NCBI GenBank assembly: GCA_016789745.1
Contig: JAEUQF010000178.1
Location: forward strand, 1-51,616
From: Bryobacterales bacterium
GTDB taxonomy: Bacteria; Acidobacteriota; Terriglobia; Bryobacterales; Bryobacteraceae
DNA length: 51,616 nucleotides
Direction: 5' to 3'
Part shown: piece by piece, positions 43,808 through 51,616 of the stretch
Layout: the number at the start of each line of letters is the position of its first letter
Position numbering within the stretch: the first letter of the stretch is position 1
Program-made: the position numbers and the translations under genes
The notes under the pieces: generated by a model
What the model saw: the letters and a program-made list of their open reading frames with translations, nothing else
The model's database searches: none
What the model was told of the DNA's origin: nothing

Positions 43808-44876
43808 ACAAGATGTCGGCGAGTCCGAAGGAGAGGGTCATGCCAGCGCCGCCGAGGCCTGTGACGATGCGCACCGCGGGTTCAGGTTCGAAGACGCAGT
43901 AAGGCTTCTCCGGGTGTTTCGCGTAGATGCCGTGCCAGCGCTCGGCAATGCGCATTTGCGGAAAGTGCGCGAACTGCTGAAGATACGCCAGGATCAGGTT
44001 GTCGATCTCGTCTTTGTTGAAGACGCTGGGAGACGGGCCGTACTCGTGAGAGTCGCCGAGGGTGATGGCGCCATCGGCGGTCTGCGACGCCATAACGTGA
44101 ATGCCCCAACGGCCGTATTCGGGCATGGTTTCGTCAAAACGGCGGCGCAGGGGGGCAAGCGCGGCGCATTGTGCGAAAGACGAATAGAAGCGCATGGTAA
44201 GGCCGCCGGCCAGCGCGGGCCCAAGGCGCCAGCCATCCGGTTGCGGTATGGTACGCAACATCTGCAGTTTGCAGCGCGTCAGACCGCTATCGGCGAACAC
44301 CTCCGGGTACAGCGTTTCAAAGTCATGACCACTGCAGATCAGGACGCGATCACCGGGCAGATCCGCGACATGGCGGACCGCATGCGACCAGTGAAAGGTG
44401 ACGCCGTATCGCTCGTGGAGGAAGGTAGGCAGGCGGGCCAGCGTGAGGCGTGCGTCAACCACCACTTCCGAAGAACTGAACAGCGCGCCACGCAGGCCAT
44501 CGGGCTGCACGGCGTTGCTGCGGGCTAACGTGTCTGCGCGCGATAGCCACTGCGCACGCTGTGGTTCGCGGGTGGCGAACTCACGGGCCAGCGCCTCCTC
44601 GTCTTCAAAGTAGGCCAGGTGCAGCGAGCCATCCGGATGATACGGCAGTTCAGCATCCCGGAGCACGGTAAGCCACAGCGAGCGGCCGCGCATGGCTATG
44701 TCTAGCCTTTGCCCCGCAGGTTGGCCGATGGGCCAGATCATGCCGAAGTTCCGAATGGAGGCACCTTCGGCTTGGGGAGACCGGTCATAGACGCGCACCC
44801 GATGGCCGCGGCGGGCATAAGCGTAAGCATGGGCAAGGCCGATGATGCCGGCACCCACGATCGAGATCTCGGTCAT
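43797..44876 (-). CDS. FAD-dependent oxidoreductase linked to phosphonate breakdown (TIGR03364-like)
   Basis: A 359 aa DAO-type flavoenzyme: ISIVGAGIIGLAHAYAYARRGHRVRVYDR binds the ADP part of FAD (GAGIIG at its core), then SIRNFGMIWP, VLICSGHDFETLYPE and GLGGAGMTLSFGLA at the C-terminus. Enzymes of this group are typically encoded beside phosphonatase; some are known to oxidise 2-aminoethylphosphonate or its N-alkyl forms to phosphonoacetaldehyde. That would feed PhnX directly without a transaminase. ATG 44876 was chosen over 44921 because the Rossmann motif starts there and GAGAG lies upstream. Confidence 0.88.
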   Translation of the reverse strand: MTEISIVGAGIIGLAHAYAYARRGHRVRVYDRSPQAEGASIRNFGMIWPIGQPAGQRLDIAMRGRSLWLTVLRDAELPYHPDGSLHLAYFEDEEALAREFATREPQRAQWLSRADTLARSNAVQPDGLRGALFSSSEVVVDARLTLARLPTFLHERYGVTFHWSHAVRHVADLPGDRVLICSGHDFETLYPEVFADSGLTRCKLQMLRTIPQPDGWRLGPALAGGLTMRFYSSFAQCAALAPLRRRFDETMPEYGRWGIHVMASQTADGAITLGDSHEYGPSPSVFNKDEIDNLILAYLQQFAHFPQMRIAERWHGIYAKHPEKPYCVFEPEPAVRIVTGLGGAGMTLSFGLADILYEA

Positions 44877-44939
44877 GCTCTCTTTCCACTCTGTCTCGCC
44901 GGGAGCGGGAAGAGCAAGCACGATCGGGTTACGGCCGCG

Positions 44940-46130
44940 TTAATCCAGAAGCACCGCCGGGGCGTGGTCCTGCTCGTGAGCTTCTCCGCTATGGACAAGG
45001 GCGAAACGCGCCGCCAGTGGGCCGAACAGCTCGAAGATGGCCACCGAAGCCAGCACGACAGTGGTGACAATGGGCCCCAGTTGTGGAAAACGTTCGTTGA
45101 TGACCAGCACCAGACCGATGGCAAGTCCGGCCTGCGAGAACATGGCGAAGCCGAGATTCCGCTGGACCAGCGGTGGCAGTCCAACGTAACGCGCGCCGTA
45201 ACGGGAGCCGAAAAACTTGCCGGCCGAACGGCCAATTACGTAGACCATGCCGAGCACTCCGAGAGAAGCGAGCAGGCTGAGATTGAGGTCGGCACCCGCA
45301 ATGACGAAGAAGATGGCATAGAGCGGCGGATCCGTACGGGAGAGCGCGGAGAAGAGCTTGCGGCTGACGCCGGAGAGATTGACCATGGTGGCGCCGACGG
45401 CAAGGCTGGAGACGAGAGGCGACAGGTCAAGCCACTTGGAGAGGCCGACACACAGCAGCACAGCGCCGGACATGAGGATGAGAGTTTCCCCATGTTCGGT
45501 GATCTGTACGGCCCAGAAGCTGAGCAGCACGCCGATCAGGTAACCGAGCGCAAGCGATCCGACGATCTGCCAGACTAGCGGGAAGATCGCCTCGTAGACC
45601 GTATGGCCGGTGCTGGTCAGATCGATCACGGCGGCAAGGATGCTGAAGATGGTGAGCGCGAGGATATTGTTGATGGCGATGATGCCGGTAAGGGTATCGG
45701 TGAGCGCGCCCTTGGCGTTGCATTCGCGCATGACCATGAGCGTGGTGGCAGCGGCGGTCTCCATGGAGATGGCACCCAGCAACAGCGCGACGGGCCAGGG
45801 CTGTCCGGCAAGCAGCATGCCGCCGGAGACGAGAACCGCGGTGAGCAGCGATTCGATGATGGTGACCAGCAGCGCGCGACGGCCGAGTTCGCGAAACTTG
45901 GACATCTCAAAGACCGCGCCAATGGAAAACAGGATGAGGCCGAGCGCCACTTCGCTGAAGACCTGCAAAGTCGCGAGGTTTTCGTGGCTGATCCAACCAA
46001 GGAAGGATGGCCCCACAACCACGCCGGCCAGGATGTAGCCGGTAACCTCGGGCACGCGGACGAACTTAACCAGGTGTCCGGCGAGCAATGCGAAGAGAAG
46101 GATGATACCGAGCGAAGCGAGAGCGTTCAA
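44940..46130 (-). CDS. Monovalent cation/proton antiporter (CPA2, KefB/NapA-like)
   Basis: A 396 aa membrane protein with about 12-13 helices, beginning LGIILLFALLAGHLVKFVRVPEV. GYILAGVVVGPSFLGW, LFSIGAVFEMSKFRELG, GAISMETAAATTLMVM and FAMFSQAGLAIGLVLVI are typical of the CPA2 core. No TrkA-N (RCK) domain follows. The TTG start at 46130 shares TTGA with the stop of the upstream gene; the frame is open further upstream, but that part (Arg/Pro/Gly-rich) is a shadow of the PDZ gene. The ion cannot be told from sequence. Confidence 0.87.
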   Translation of the reverse strand: MNALASLGIILLFALLAGHLVKFVRVPEVTGYILAGVVVGPSFLGWISHENLATLQVFSEVALGLILFSIGAVFEMSKFRELGRRALLVTIIESLLTAVLVSGGMLLAGQPWPVALLLGAISMETAAATTLMVMRECNAKGALTDTLTGIIAINNILALTIFSILAAVIDLTSTGHTVYEAIFPLVWQIVGSLALGYLIGVLLSFWAVQITEHGETLILMSGAVLLCVGLSKWLDLSPLVSSLAVGATMVNLSGVSRKLFSALSRTDPPLYAIFFVIAGADLNLSLLASLGVLGMVYVIGRSAGKFFGSRYGARYVGLPPLVQRNLGFAMFSQAGLAIGLVLVINERFPQLGPIVTTVVLASVAIFELFGPLAARFALVHSGEAHEQDHAPAVLLD

Positions 46131-47260
46131 GGGCGCACCACCGATGCAAGTTGGGAATCGTTGTGCTGGTAGATGACCAGCAGCGGCTCTTCGAAGCGGC
46201 CAAGGACGCGAGCCAGATCGGCGGCCCGTGTGACGGGGCGTCCGGCAACTTCGACCAGACGATCGCCATTGCGAAGACCCGCCTTGTAAGCCGGCGTGCC
46301 GGGCTCCACGGAAATGGGAACGCCGTCGGTGGCAAGCGCCTTGATGCCGGCGTGGCGGGGTTCGGGCGCCGCAACCCAAGGCACGGTGCGCTTACGGCCG
46401 TTGCGGAGAATGGGTAGATCCACCGCGGTTCCCGCCGCTGCGGAGGAGAGTAACTGATGCAGGTCGTCGCGCGAGGAGACGATGAGATCGCCGGCCCGCA
46501 GGCCGCTACGGGCAGCGGCGCTGGCATGCCGGACTTCACGGACGAACAGCCCGTTGGCATCGAAGAGCGCCGCGGTGCCATCGTCGGTGGGGACAGCGTC
46601 GAAACCGTACAGCGGCAGGAAGCGCACCGCGGGGTCTCGAAAGGCGTCGAGCAGTTTGGGAATACTGGCAGCCGAAACGGCAGTGCGCGTCTCCCCACAA
46701 TCGGCGATGATACCGGCAAGCATGCCGTCGAGATCAAAAAGGGCGGAGCCAAGCGGCAACCCGGTTAACGGCGCGTTAAGAATCAGTTCCTCAATCTCAA
46801 CTCCCCGGCATTGCGCGGGCTGCCGGCCTGAGTTCAGCGCGGCGCGCCACAGAGGAGTCCCCGCGGCGCGGCGGCCCACCATGACTGTCCAGCGTTCCCC
46901 AGGCAAAACAGAAGGGAAAGGAGGGATGGGCAGGGGACCGGGAGCGGGCAGCAAGACCAGAGGCGCGGGGTTCCCCGGTTCGGCTGGTGCCAGCATCTGG
47001 CCGGGTGCGCCGAAATTGACGGCACTGCGGCCATCCTCGATTGCGATGACATGACGGCTGGAATCCTGCGAGCGGGAAGCGAGATAAGAAGCCATATCGC
47101 GCAGATCCTCGCGCTGCACTCGGCGTTGTAGCGCCACGGTCTCCGATGGTGTTGCCACAGCAACGGATTTGGCAGGGCGTAGGCTGGATCCTACGATCAG
47201 AATGGCAGCAGCCAACGCGGCAAGGATGGCGATATAACGGCGGTCGGCAACAGCGTCCAT
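46127..47260 (-). CDS. HtrA-like protein with two PDZ domains and a dead protease domain
   Basis: A 377 aa protein with one N-terminal membrane helix (~9-25). Residues ~50-215 follow the trypsin-fold part of HtrA proteins, but the region that normally reads GNSGGPL is GLPLGSAL (in APLTGLPLGSALFDLDGMLAGI, quoted in part), so the catalytic serine is missing. Two PDZ domains follow: GLFVREVRHASAAARSGLRAGD (partial) at ~225-300 and ISVEPGTPAYKAGLRNGD at ~305-377. It may bind protein ends rather than cut them. It is coupled to the antiporter by TTGA. Starts at 47266 or 47284 are also possible. Confidence 0.8.
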   Translation of the reverse strand: MDAVADRRYIAILAALAAAILIVGSSLRPAKSVAVATPSETVALQRRVQREDLRDMASYLASRSQDSSRHVIAIEDGRSAVNFGAPGQMLAPAEPGNPAPLVLLPAPGPLPIPPFPSVLPGERWTVMVGRRAAGTPLWRAALNSGRQPAQCRGVEIEELILNAPLTGLPLGSALFDLDGMLAGIIADCGETRTAVSAASIPKLLDAFRDPAVRFLPLYGFDAVPTDDGTAALFDANGLFVREVRHASAAARSGLRAGDLIVSSRDDLHQLLSSAAAGTAVDLPILRNGRKRTVPWVAAPEPRHAGIKALATDGVPISVEPGTPAYKAGLRNGDRLVEVAGRPVTRAADLARVLGRFEEPLLVIYQHNDSQLASVVRP

Positions 47261-47330
47261 GTACATAGATACACAGAATGGCACTTCTGTTCCAACCCGT
47301 CATCGCCGTATGCGACGATGGGTTTCACTC

Positions 47331-48695
47331 ATGGAAGCGAAACAAGAACCCACGCTGCGCGCCTCGATCAGCCGCATGTGGCAGGCCTCGGCCGCCAAAA
47401 TCCTTTCCCTGGAAGCCAGTTGGGCGACGCAGTCCGGCTCGCCAGTATTCACGATTGGCGGCCACTACACGGCCCGCGGCTGGACCGAATGGACGCAGGG
47501 CTTTCAATACGGGTCGGCCATTCTGCAGTATGACGCCACGGATGATGGAGCATTTCTGGAGATTGGGCGCAAGGGAACCGTGGAAAAGATGGCGGTGCAC
47601 GTAACGCATGTGGGCGTGCATGACCACGGGTTCAACAATGTGAGTACGTATGGGAATCTGCTGCGGCTGATGAGCGAGGGCAGGCTGCCGGCCGACACTT
47701 GGGAACAGCGGTTCTATGAGTTGGCGCTGATGTGCAGCGGGGCGGTGCAGGCGGCACGCTGGTCTACCATTCATGGCGGCGGCGGGTATTTGTATTCATT
47801 TAACGGTCCGCATTCGCTGTTTGTGGATACGATTCGCTCGCTGCGCGCGCTGGCTGTCAGCCACCGGTTGGGCCATGTGCTGATGGGCGAGAACGACAGC
47901 AGAATCAGCCTGCTGGGGCGGTTGATTGCGCATGCCGATGCGACGGCAAAGTATGGCGTCTACTATGGCGAAGGCCGTGACTTCTATGATGTGCGCGGTC
48001 GTACGGCGCATGAAAGCATCTTTAATCGCAATGACGGACGCTACCGGTGTCCGGGGACGCAGCAGGGCTATGCGCCGTTCTCGACGTGGACCCGCGGGCT
48101 GGCTTGGGCGATGTGCGGGTACGCCGAGCAGCTGGAGTTTCTGGATACGCTGCCAGATGCGGAGTTGGAGCCTTGGGGCGGGCGCGCGGCCGTGACGGCG
48201 ATGATGCGCAAGGCCGCGGAGGCCACCTGCGATTTCTACATCGACAACAGCGCGGCCGATGGTGTGCCCTATTGGGATACCGGTGCGCCGGGACTGGAGA
48301 AGTTGGGCGATTGGCGCGGACGTGCGTCGGACCCGTTCAATCAACATGAACCGGTGGATTCGTCGGCGGCGGCAATCGGGGCGCAGGGTTTGCTGCGTTT
48401 GGGTGTGTGGCTGCGCAAGAAGGGCGAGACAGCGGCGGGCGACCGCTATTGGCAGGCGGGTGTGAAGACGGCAACGGCGCTGCTGAGTGAACCGTATTTG
48501 AGTACGGACGTGTCGCATCAGGGACTGCTGCTGCATGCGGTGTATCATCGACCCAACGGATGGGATGCGATGCCGGGCGGCGGGACAGTACCTCGCGGTG
48601 AGTCGTGCATGTGGGGCGATTATCATCTGCGGGAGTTGGGGCTGTACCTGCAACGGGTGCTGGATGGCGGTCCGTATCTAACGTTCTGGAGCTAG
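47331..48695 (+). CDS. Glycoside hydrolase family 88-type (unsaturated glucuronyl hydrolase)
   Basis: A 454 aa alpha/alpha-toroid protein without signal peptide, so cytoplasmic. Motifs include HDHGFNNVSTYGNLLRL, THGGGGYLYSFNG-like region at ~150, GYAPFSTWTRGLAWAMCGYAEQL, DSSAAAIGAQGLL and GGTVPRGESCMWGDYHLREL. GH88 enzymes remove unsaturated uronic acids from oligosaccharides left by polysaccharide lyases. ATG 47331 was chosen because the family starts about there; 47310 is also possible. The upstream 70 bp form a divergent promoter region with the PDZ gene. Fits the sugar-acid genes nearby in theme. Confidence 0.88.
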   Translation: MEAKQEPTLRASISRMWQASAAKILSLEASWATQSGSPVFTIGGHYTARGWTEWTQGFQYGSAILQYDATDDGAFLEIGRKGTVEKMAVHVTHVGVHDHGFNNVSTYGNLLRLMSEGRLPADTWEQRFYELALMCSGAVQAARWSTIHGGGGYLYSFNGPHSLFVDTIRSLRALAVSHRLGHVLMGENDSRISLLGRLIAHADATAKYGVYYGEGRDFYDVRGRTAHESIFNRNDGRYRCPGTQQGYAPFSTWTRGLAWAMCGYAEQLEFLDTLPDAELEPWGGRAAVTAMMRKAAEATCDFYIDNSAADGVPYWDTGAPGLEKLGDWRGRASDPFNQHEPVDSSAAAIGAQGLLRLGVWLRKKGETAAGDRYWQAGVKTATALLSEPYLSTDVSHQGLLLHAVYHRPNGWDAMPGGGTVPRGESCMWGDYHLRELGLYLQRVLDGGPYLTFWS

Positions 48696-48794
48696 GGAGC
48701 GCCAGCGCCACGGACGTCGAGTTCGTTGTGGGGAGAAAATAACGCAACGGATGCTGCGAGAGCAGGGGCGGGTGTGGCAAAATAATTGAGGCGA

Positions 48795-48870
48795 GCCACC
48801 CTAGCTCAGTTGGTAGAGCGGCTGATTCGTAATCAGCAGGTCGCCGGTTCGATCCCGGCGGGTGGCTCCA
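48795..48870 (+). tRNA. tRNA-Thr (anticodon CGT)
   Basis: A complete cloverleaf of 76 nt with CCA encoded. Acceptor GCCACCC pairs with GGGTGGC, anticodon stem GCTGA/TCAGC surrounds loop TTCGTAA (anticodon at 48828-48830), T arm is GCCGG-TTCGATC-CCGGC, discriminator T. Anticodon CGT reads ACG (Thr). Mobile-element genes follow downstream, so its 3' end is a likely integration site. Confidence 0.97.
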
Positions 48871-48917
48871 TTATTTTCAACGACTTAGCTTCTTAGTCCA
48901 ATCAAGTAAAACAGGTT

Positions 48918-48938
48918 TGACAGCCAATCTGACAGCCA
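48918..48938. repeat. Direct repeat TGACAGCCA x2, 12-bp period
   Basis: TGACAGCCA at 48918-48926 and again at 48930-48938, about 50 bp beyond the tRNA 3' end. The position suits an integrase arm-type or accessory site, but no integrase gene is in view to support it. Confidence 0.4.
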
Positions 48939-49290
48939 GCGGTTTTGGGTCGACTAGACCTGTGTGTCCGTATGCGGCGCTGGGGCTTACGCGGTAGACG
49001 CGTTTGACGCCAAGACAATCAGGTTGTCAACCGCCTGACTCGGGATATCGCCGTAAACGTCGGTAATGCGGACGGGACGCGGCGCGCAAGATCATCAGCT
49101 TTCCCAACGATGCCAACAGGTCAAGCCGGTTCCTCCAAGGTTTGCCCCTGCTTATCAACCGAGCACAGATGCAACCGCGAGAGCTAGTTCATGAACCCCG
49201 AACCAGGAGTTCTGCAGCTCCGCGTGCGGGCAGGAATGGCGGGCCGCCCGGCATAACCGCCGCGGCAGGCGAAAGAGGTAAGAACTGCCG

Positions 49291-49316
49291 CGCGGTTTCG
49301 CGCGGTTTCGCGCGGT
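49291..49316. repeat. Tandem repeat of CGCGGTTTCG (2.6 units)
   Basis: Two full 10-bp units at 49291-49300 and 49301-49310 and a partial third (CGCGGT). Short and possibly just replication slippage. Confidence 0.7.
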
Positions 49317-49543
49317 CAATTCAGTCCTGGCGACGTCGGAGGAGGGGCGGCGTGAATCGCTGCTGTTCTCCCAGGTTGCCCCGCTGGATGTCCGGATCGA
49401 GCGCCAGGGCAACGGTACCGGGAAAGCGCTCATGGACGCGCTACGGCGCGCTGGAGACGCCGGAGAGGTCTCGGCGGGCAAGCGCATGGTGAAACTCATG
49501 GCCGCAGGCCTGGACAACGTTTCTCGAAGGCCGGGCGGACGCG

Positions 49544-50329
49544 GTGAACGACAAGGTACGCACCGCCTACACGGTGAGCCGTGCCCTCACAGACGAGATC
49601 GCGGCGGAAGCCGAAGACCTGGAAGTCACCATCCGGAGCCACCAGGGACAGAAGCCGTTCCAGGGGATGGAAGACTATTACCCGCACGTCCTGCGCGGGG
49701 TGGACGCGCTCAAGAGCGGGCCGGTGCGTCGTGACGTTCTCGAGTATGCGGCAGCGGGAGTTCCCGTCTTCCCGGTGCACTCGGTCCGGAATGGACGGTG
49801 CACCTGTGGCCGCGCCGAGTGCAAGGATATCGGCAAGCACCCCCGCACGATGCACGGCTTTAAGGACGCCACAACCGACCCCAAGAGGGTACCAGCGTAT
49901 TGGCAACGTTGGCCGGATGCGAATATTGGCATGCCGACGGGGAAGGCTTCCGGAGTTTGTGCCGTTGACATCGATCCCCGCAATGGCGGGCAGCAGTCCT
50001 GGCAGGAATTGCAGGCGAAGGTAGGGCCGCTTCCGGCCACTCTCATCCAGAAGTCGGGAGGCGGCGGTCAACACTATCTGTTTCGCCATCCAGGATGCCG
50101 GCTTCCTGCAGCTTTAGCTGACGGGATCGATCTGAAGGGAGACGGTGGTTACATTCTGGTCCCGCCCTCCCTGCATCTCTCCGGCAAGGTCTACCAGTGG
50201 ACACGAAAGGATCCGGTCAACTGCTTGTCTAAACTGCCCGCTTTGCCCCAGACACTCCTTGATACGCGCGCGGCCGGAAATCGCGGCCCACAAACAAACT
50301 TCCGGAAGGGGCCAGGAACAAGGGACTGA
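49544..50329 (+). pseudogene. Bifunctional prim-pol (primase/polymerase), N-terminal part, frameshifted
   Basis: 261 aa in this frame. Residues ~60-240 are a prim-pol domain: DVLEYAAAGVPVFPVHSV, a CTCGRAECKDIGKHPRT zinc-like knuckle, NIGMPTGKASGVCAVDIDPRNGG (catalytic Asp pair) and KSGGGGQHYLFRHPG, GIDLKGDGGYILVPPSLH. Such proteins start replication of integrated elements and plasmids. The frame ends early because a G-run (50308-50311) has four Gs where five would keep the family reading FRKGARNKGLTSHAG. The next segment continues in another frame. The prim-pol part itself starts near residue 62; what precedes it is unrecognised. Confidence 0.85.
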
Positions 50330-51363
50330 CGTCGCATGCCGGGCGCCTCCGGCGGCAGGGTGCATCGGAGGAGCAGATGGCTACGGAGCTTTCTGCAATA
50401 AACGAAGCCTGCTGCGAGCCGCCCTTGGCAGATGCAGAAGTTCGGCAGATCGCCAGCAGCGTTGCGCGGTACCCACCGGGCCCGATAGCACCGGAACGGC
50501 CTACATCTGGGAGTCCGAGATCAGACTGGCCAACTCCATTGTCGGAAGCCGCTTTCCATGGCGTTGCGGGGGAACTGGTGCGATTGATATCCCCGCATTC
50601 GGAGGCGGACGAGGCGGCGCTGCTTTTTCAGTTGCTGACTTTTGTCGGTAACGTGACAGGCCGGTATGCCCATTTCAGGGCCGAGCAGGATGCGCATTTC
50701 TTAAACCTGTTCACGGTAATCGTCGGGGAAACGTCCAAAGCTCGCAAAGGGAGTTCTCTATCCCAGATCCGCTACGTATTCCGGGGCATCGATCCACAAT
50801 GGACGGAGCATCGCGTAACGGGGGGCCTTTCAACCGGAGAGGGACTCATCCGTGAAGTCCGTGATGGCGCTCCCCGATCAGGGAAGGAAGCGCACGACGA
50901 TCTCGGCGTCTCCGACAAGCGGCTGCTGGTCTGCGAGCCGGAGCTTGCGAGGGTTCTACAGACGATGGAGCGCGACACCAACACGCTGTCTGCTGTGCTG
51001 CGCGAGGCTTTTGATTCGGGCAATCTCCGGACTATGACAAAAAGCAGTTCGATGCGGGCGACAGGGGCGCACATCTCGCTAATCGCTCACGTTACCGAGC
51101 AGGAACTACATCGCCTCCTCTCGCATACCGCCATTTCGAATGGATTTGCGAACCGCTTTCTTTGGGTGAGCGCACGTCGGAGCAGGTGCTTGCCAGATGG
51201 CGGGCGGATCAAGTCGGTTGATTTCACCCAAGCGCTTGATGGTCTGCATCGGGCTGTGGAGTTCGGCACAAGGTTGTCCGAGTTGGTAAGAGGTGACCGG
51301 GCCAGCGCCTTGTGGCACGACGTGTACGGGCGTCTGAGTGAAGGCCGCCTAGCAGGCTGCTGA
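50311..51363 (+). pseudogene. PriCT-1/DUF3987 part of the prim-pol protein, cut by an insertion sequence
   Basis: Continuation in the shifted frame, from ARNKGLTSHAGRLRRQG, then a PriCT-1-like stretch (AINEACCEPPLADAEVRQIA) and a DUF3987 ATPase domain with Walker A-like VIVGETSKARKGSSL, LVCEPELARVLQTMERD and GFANRFLWVSARRS. On its own it could start at ATG 50377 (328 aa). Its last codons (LAGC-stop) are supplied by the terminal repeat of an IS at ~51353, so the true C-terminus is lost. With two lesions this is a decayed gene unless the frameshift is a sequencing error. Confidence 0.85.
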
Positions 51364-51616
51364 AAAAGGGCCTCCAGTGCCTGGACCCTGCATCGCAAAG
51401 TGCTCTTCTACGCAGGACGGCTTACTCACAGGCCCAACACAGCACTTTACTTCCTTGATATTTTGCCCCAAAGTAGATCACTCTCGACTTTTGGGCACAC
51501 TTCTCCCTATGCGGTTGCGGCTTGAACTGGCCTTGCCAGCAGCGTCCGCATCCGCACAAGGTTGTAGGCAGTGGCCGCAAAGGTGAAGATCCACCCAACC
51601 CGCCACAAGCCGCGAT
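51353..51616 (-). mobile_element. Insertion sequence end, IS1182/IS5-like, continuing past window
   Basis: The terminal repeat CAGGCTGCTGAAAAAG begins at 51353, a typical IS end. It interrupts the DUF3987 frame. Between it and the transposase stop at 51507 are about 150 bp without a gene. The other end and any target duplication (CTAG or similar before 51353) cannot be checked here. Confidence 0.75.
51507..51616 (-). CDS. Transposase, C-terminal fragment in view (DDE type)
   Basis: The minus strand encodes RGLWRVGWIFTFAATAYNLV followed by RMRTLLARP and a stop at 51507-51509. W-x-F-T-F-A-A-x-A-Y-N-L-V-R-M-R is the usual C-terminus of IS1182/IS5-type DDE transposases. Only about 36 codons lie in the window; the gene continues beyond 51616. 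Confidence 0.85.
   Translation of the reverse strand, partial: RGLWRVGWIFTFAATAYNLVRMRTLLARPVQAATA

Larger units (their letters stand above)
48871..49543. other. Gene-poor stretch between tRNA-Thr and the prim-pol gene
   Basis: 673 bp without a gene I can support. It holds a 12-bp-period direct repeat (48918-48938) and a 10-bp tandem repeat (49291-49316). From 49282 a plus-strand frame stays open with codon use like a real gene (ESLLFSQVAPLDVRIERQG, then KRMVKLMAAGLD). It would join the prim-pol frame at FLEGRADAVNDKV if one base near 49522 were removed. This suggests a frameshifted N-terminal extension or separate decayed gene. I do not recognise the protein. Confidence 0.5.

Noticed and set aside
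46131..46379. N-terminal extension of the antiporter frame
   Set aside because: Arg/Gly/Pro-rich and antiparallel to no known domain; it is a shadow of the PDZ gene, and TTG 46130 begins the first helix.
48337..48780. Minus-strand open frame over the end of the GH88 gene
   Set aside because: Pro/Ser/His-rich without motifs and opposite a conserved family region.
1..51616. CRISPR array
   Set aside because: No regularly spaced repeats of 24-40 bp and no cas gene were seen.
1..51616. rRNA operon or further tRNA genes
   Set aside because: No rRNA-like conserved stretches were seen, and only the cloverleaf at 48795-48870 folds properly.

Overview
This window is about 51.6 kb of GC-rich bacterial chromosome. 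Its gene content points to an acidobacterium of the Solibacter/Bryobacter group (Bryobacterales). The evidence is a secreted haem c protein of the DUF1587/1592 type paired with a DUF1552 protein, three large Ser/Thr kinases carrying TPR or beta-propeller sensor regions, paired DUF362 proteins, a GPKT...NSFKHGLYS family gene, and many short overlapping (ATGA) gene junctions. The assignment is inferred from gene families, not from a marker gene.

Layout. 1-4964: a sigma-54 activator with an FHA domain (runs off the left edge), translationally coupled to a Ser/Thr kinase with TPRs, and a divergent protein with a plant-IQM-like C-terminus. 5008-12832: a PhoD-like phosphatase, a membrane histidine kinase and the DUF1592/DUF1552 pair. 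12833-18552 (minus): a protein with a caspase-like His/Cys motif, GTP-type PEP carboxykinase and a second kinase. 18671-22374: a small membrane protein and a serpin, facing an exported subtilisin-like protease. 22511-28469: a five-gene signalling cassette (OmpR-type regulator, receiver protein, outer-membrane barrel, cupredoxin, histidine kinase) followed by an ATPase. 28474-34190 (minus): two DUF362 proteins, a GPKT family protein beside a decayed duplicate of a secreted-protein gene, and two secreted proteins. 34310-37922: a YdcF-like protein, a YbaK-like deacylase and a third kinase whose 5' end looks damaged. 38076-41187: a sugar-acid type operon (DapA-fold lyase, enolase-superfamily enzyme, methyltransferase-like protein). 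41184-47260 (minus): a six-gene operon with a protease-dead HtrA-like protein, a cation/proton antiporter, an FAD oxidoreductase, phosphonatase (phnX), an alkaline-phosphatase-superfamily enzyme and a GguC/AraD1 family protein. 47331-48695: a GH88-type hydrolase.

The right end is a junction with mobile DNA. A complete tRNA-Thr(CGT) with encoded CCA at 48795-48870 is followed by about 670 bp without a clear gene. Next comes a prim-pol/DUF3987 replication gene that has lost one G in a G-run (50308-50311) and is cut off at about 51352 by the end of an insertion sequence, whose transposase C-terminus is read on the minus strand to the window edge. This looks like a decaying integrated element at a tRNA gene.

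The most interesting points are: the serpin/subtilase neighbours; two copies of a Pho-box-like 7-4-7 direct repeat, one beside the OmpR-type regulator gene; an aminophosphonate degradation set that has an FAD oxidoreductase and no transaminase in view; a DapA-fold enzyme that keeps the Schiff-base lysine but lacks the usual tyrosine; and a caspase-like His/Cys motif in an otherwise unknown protein.
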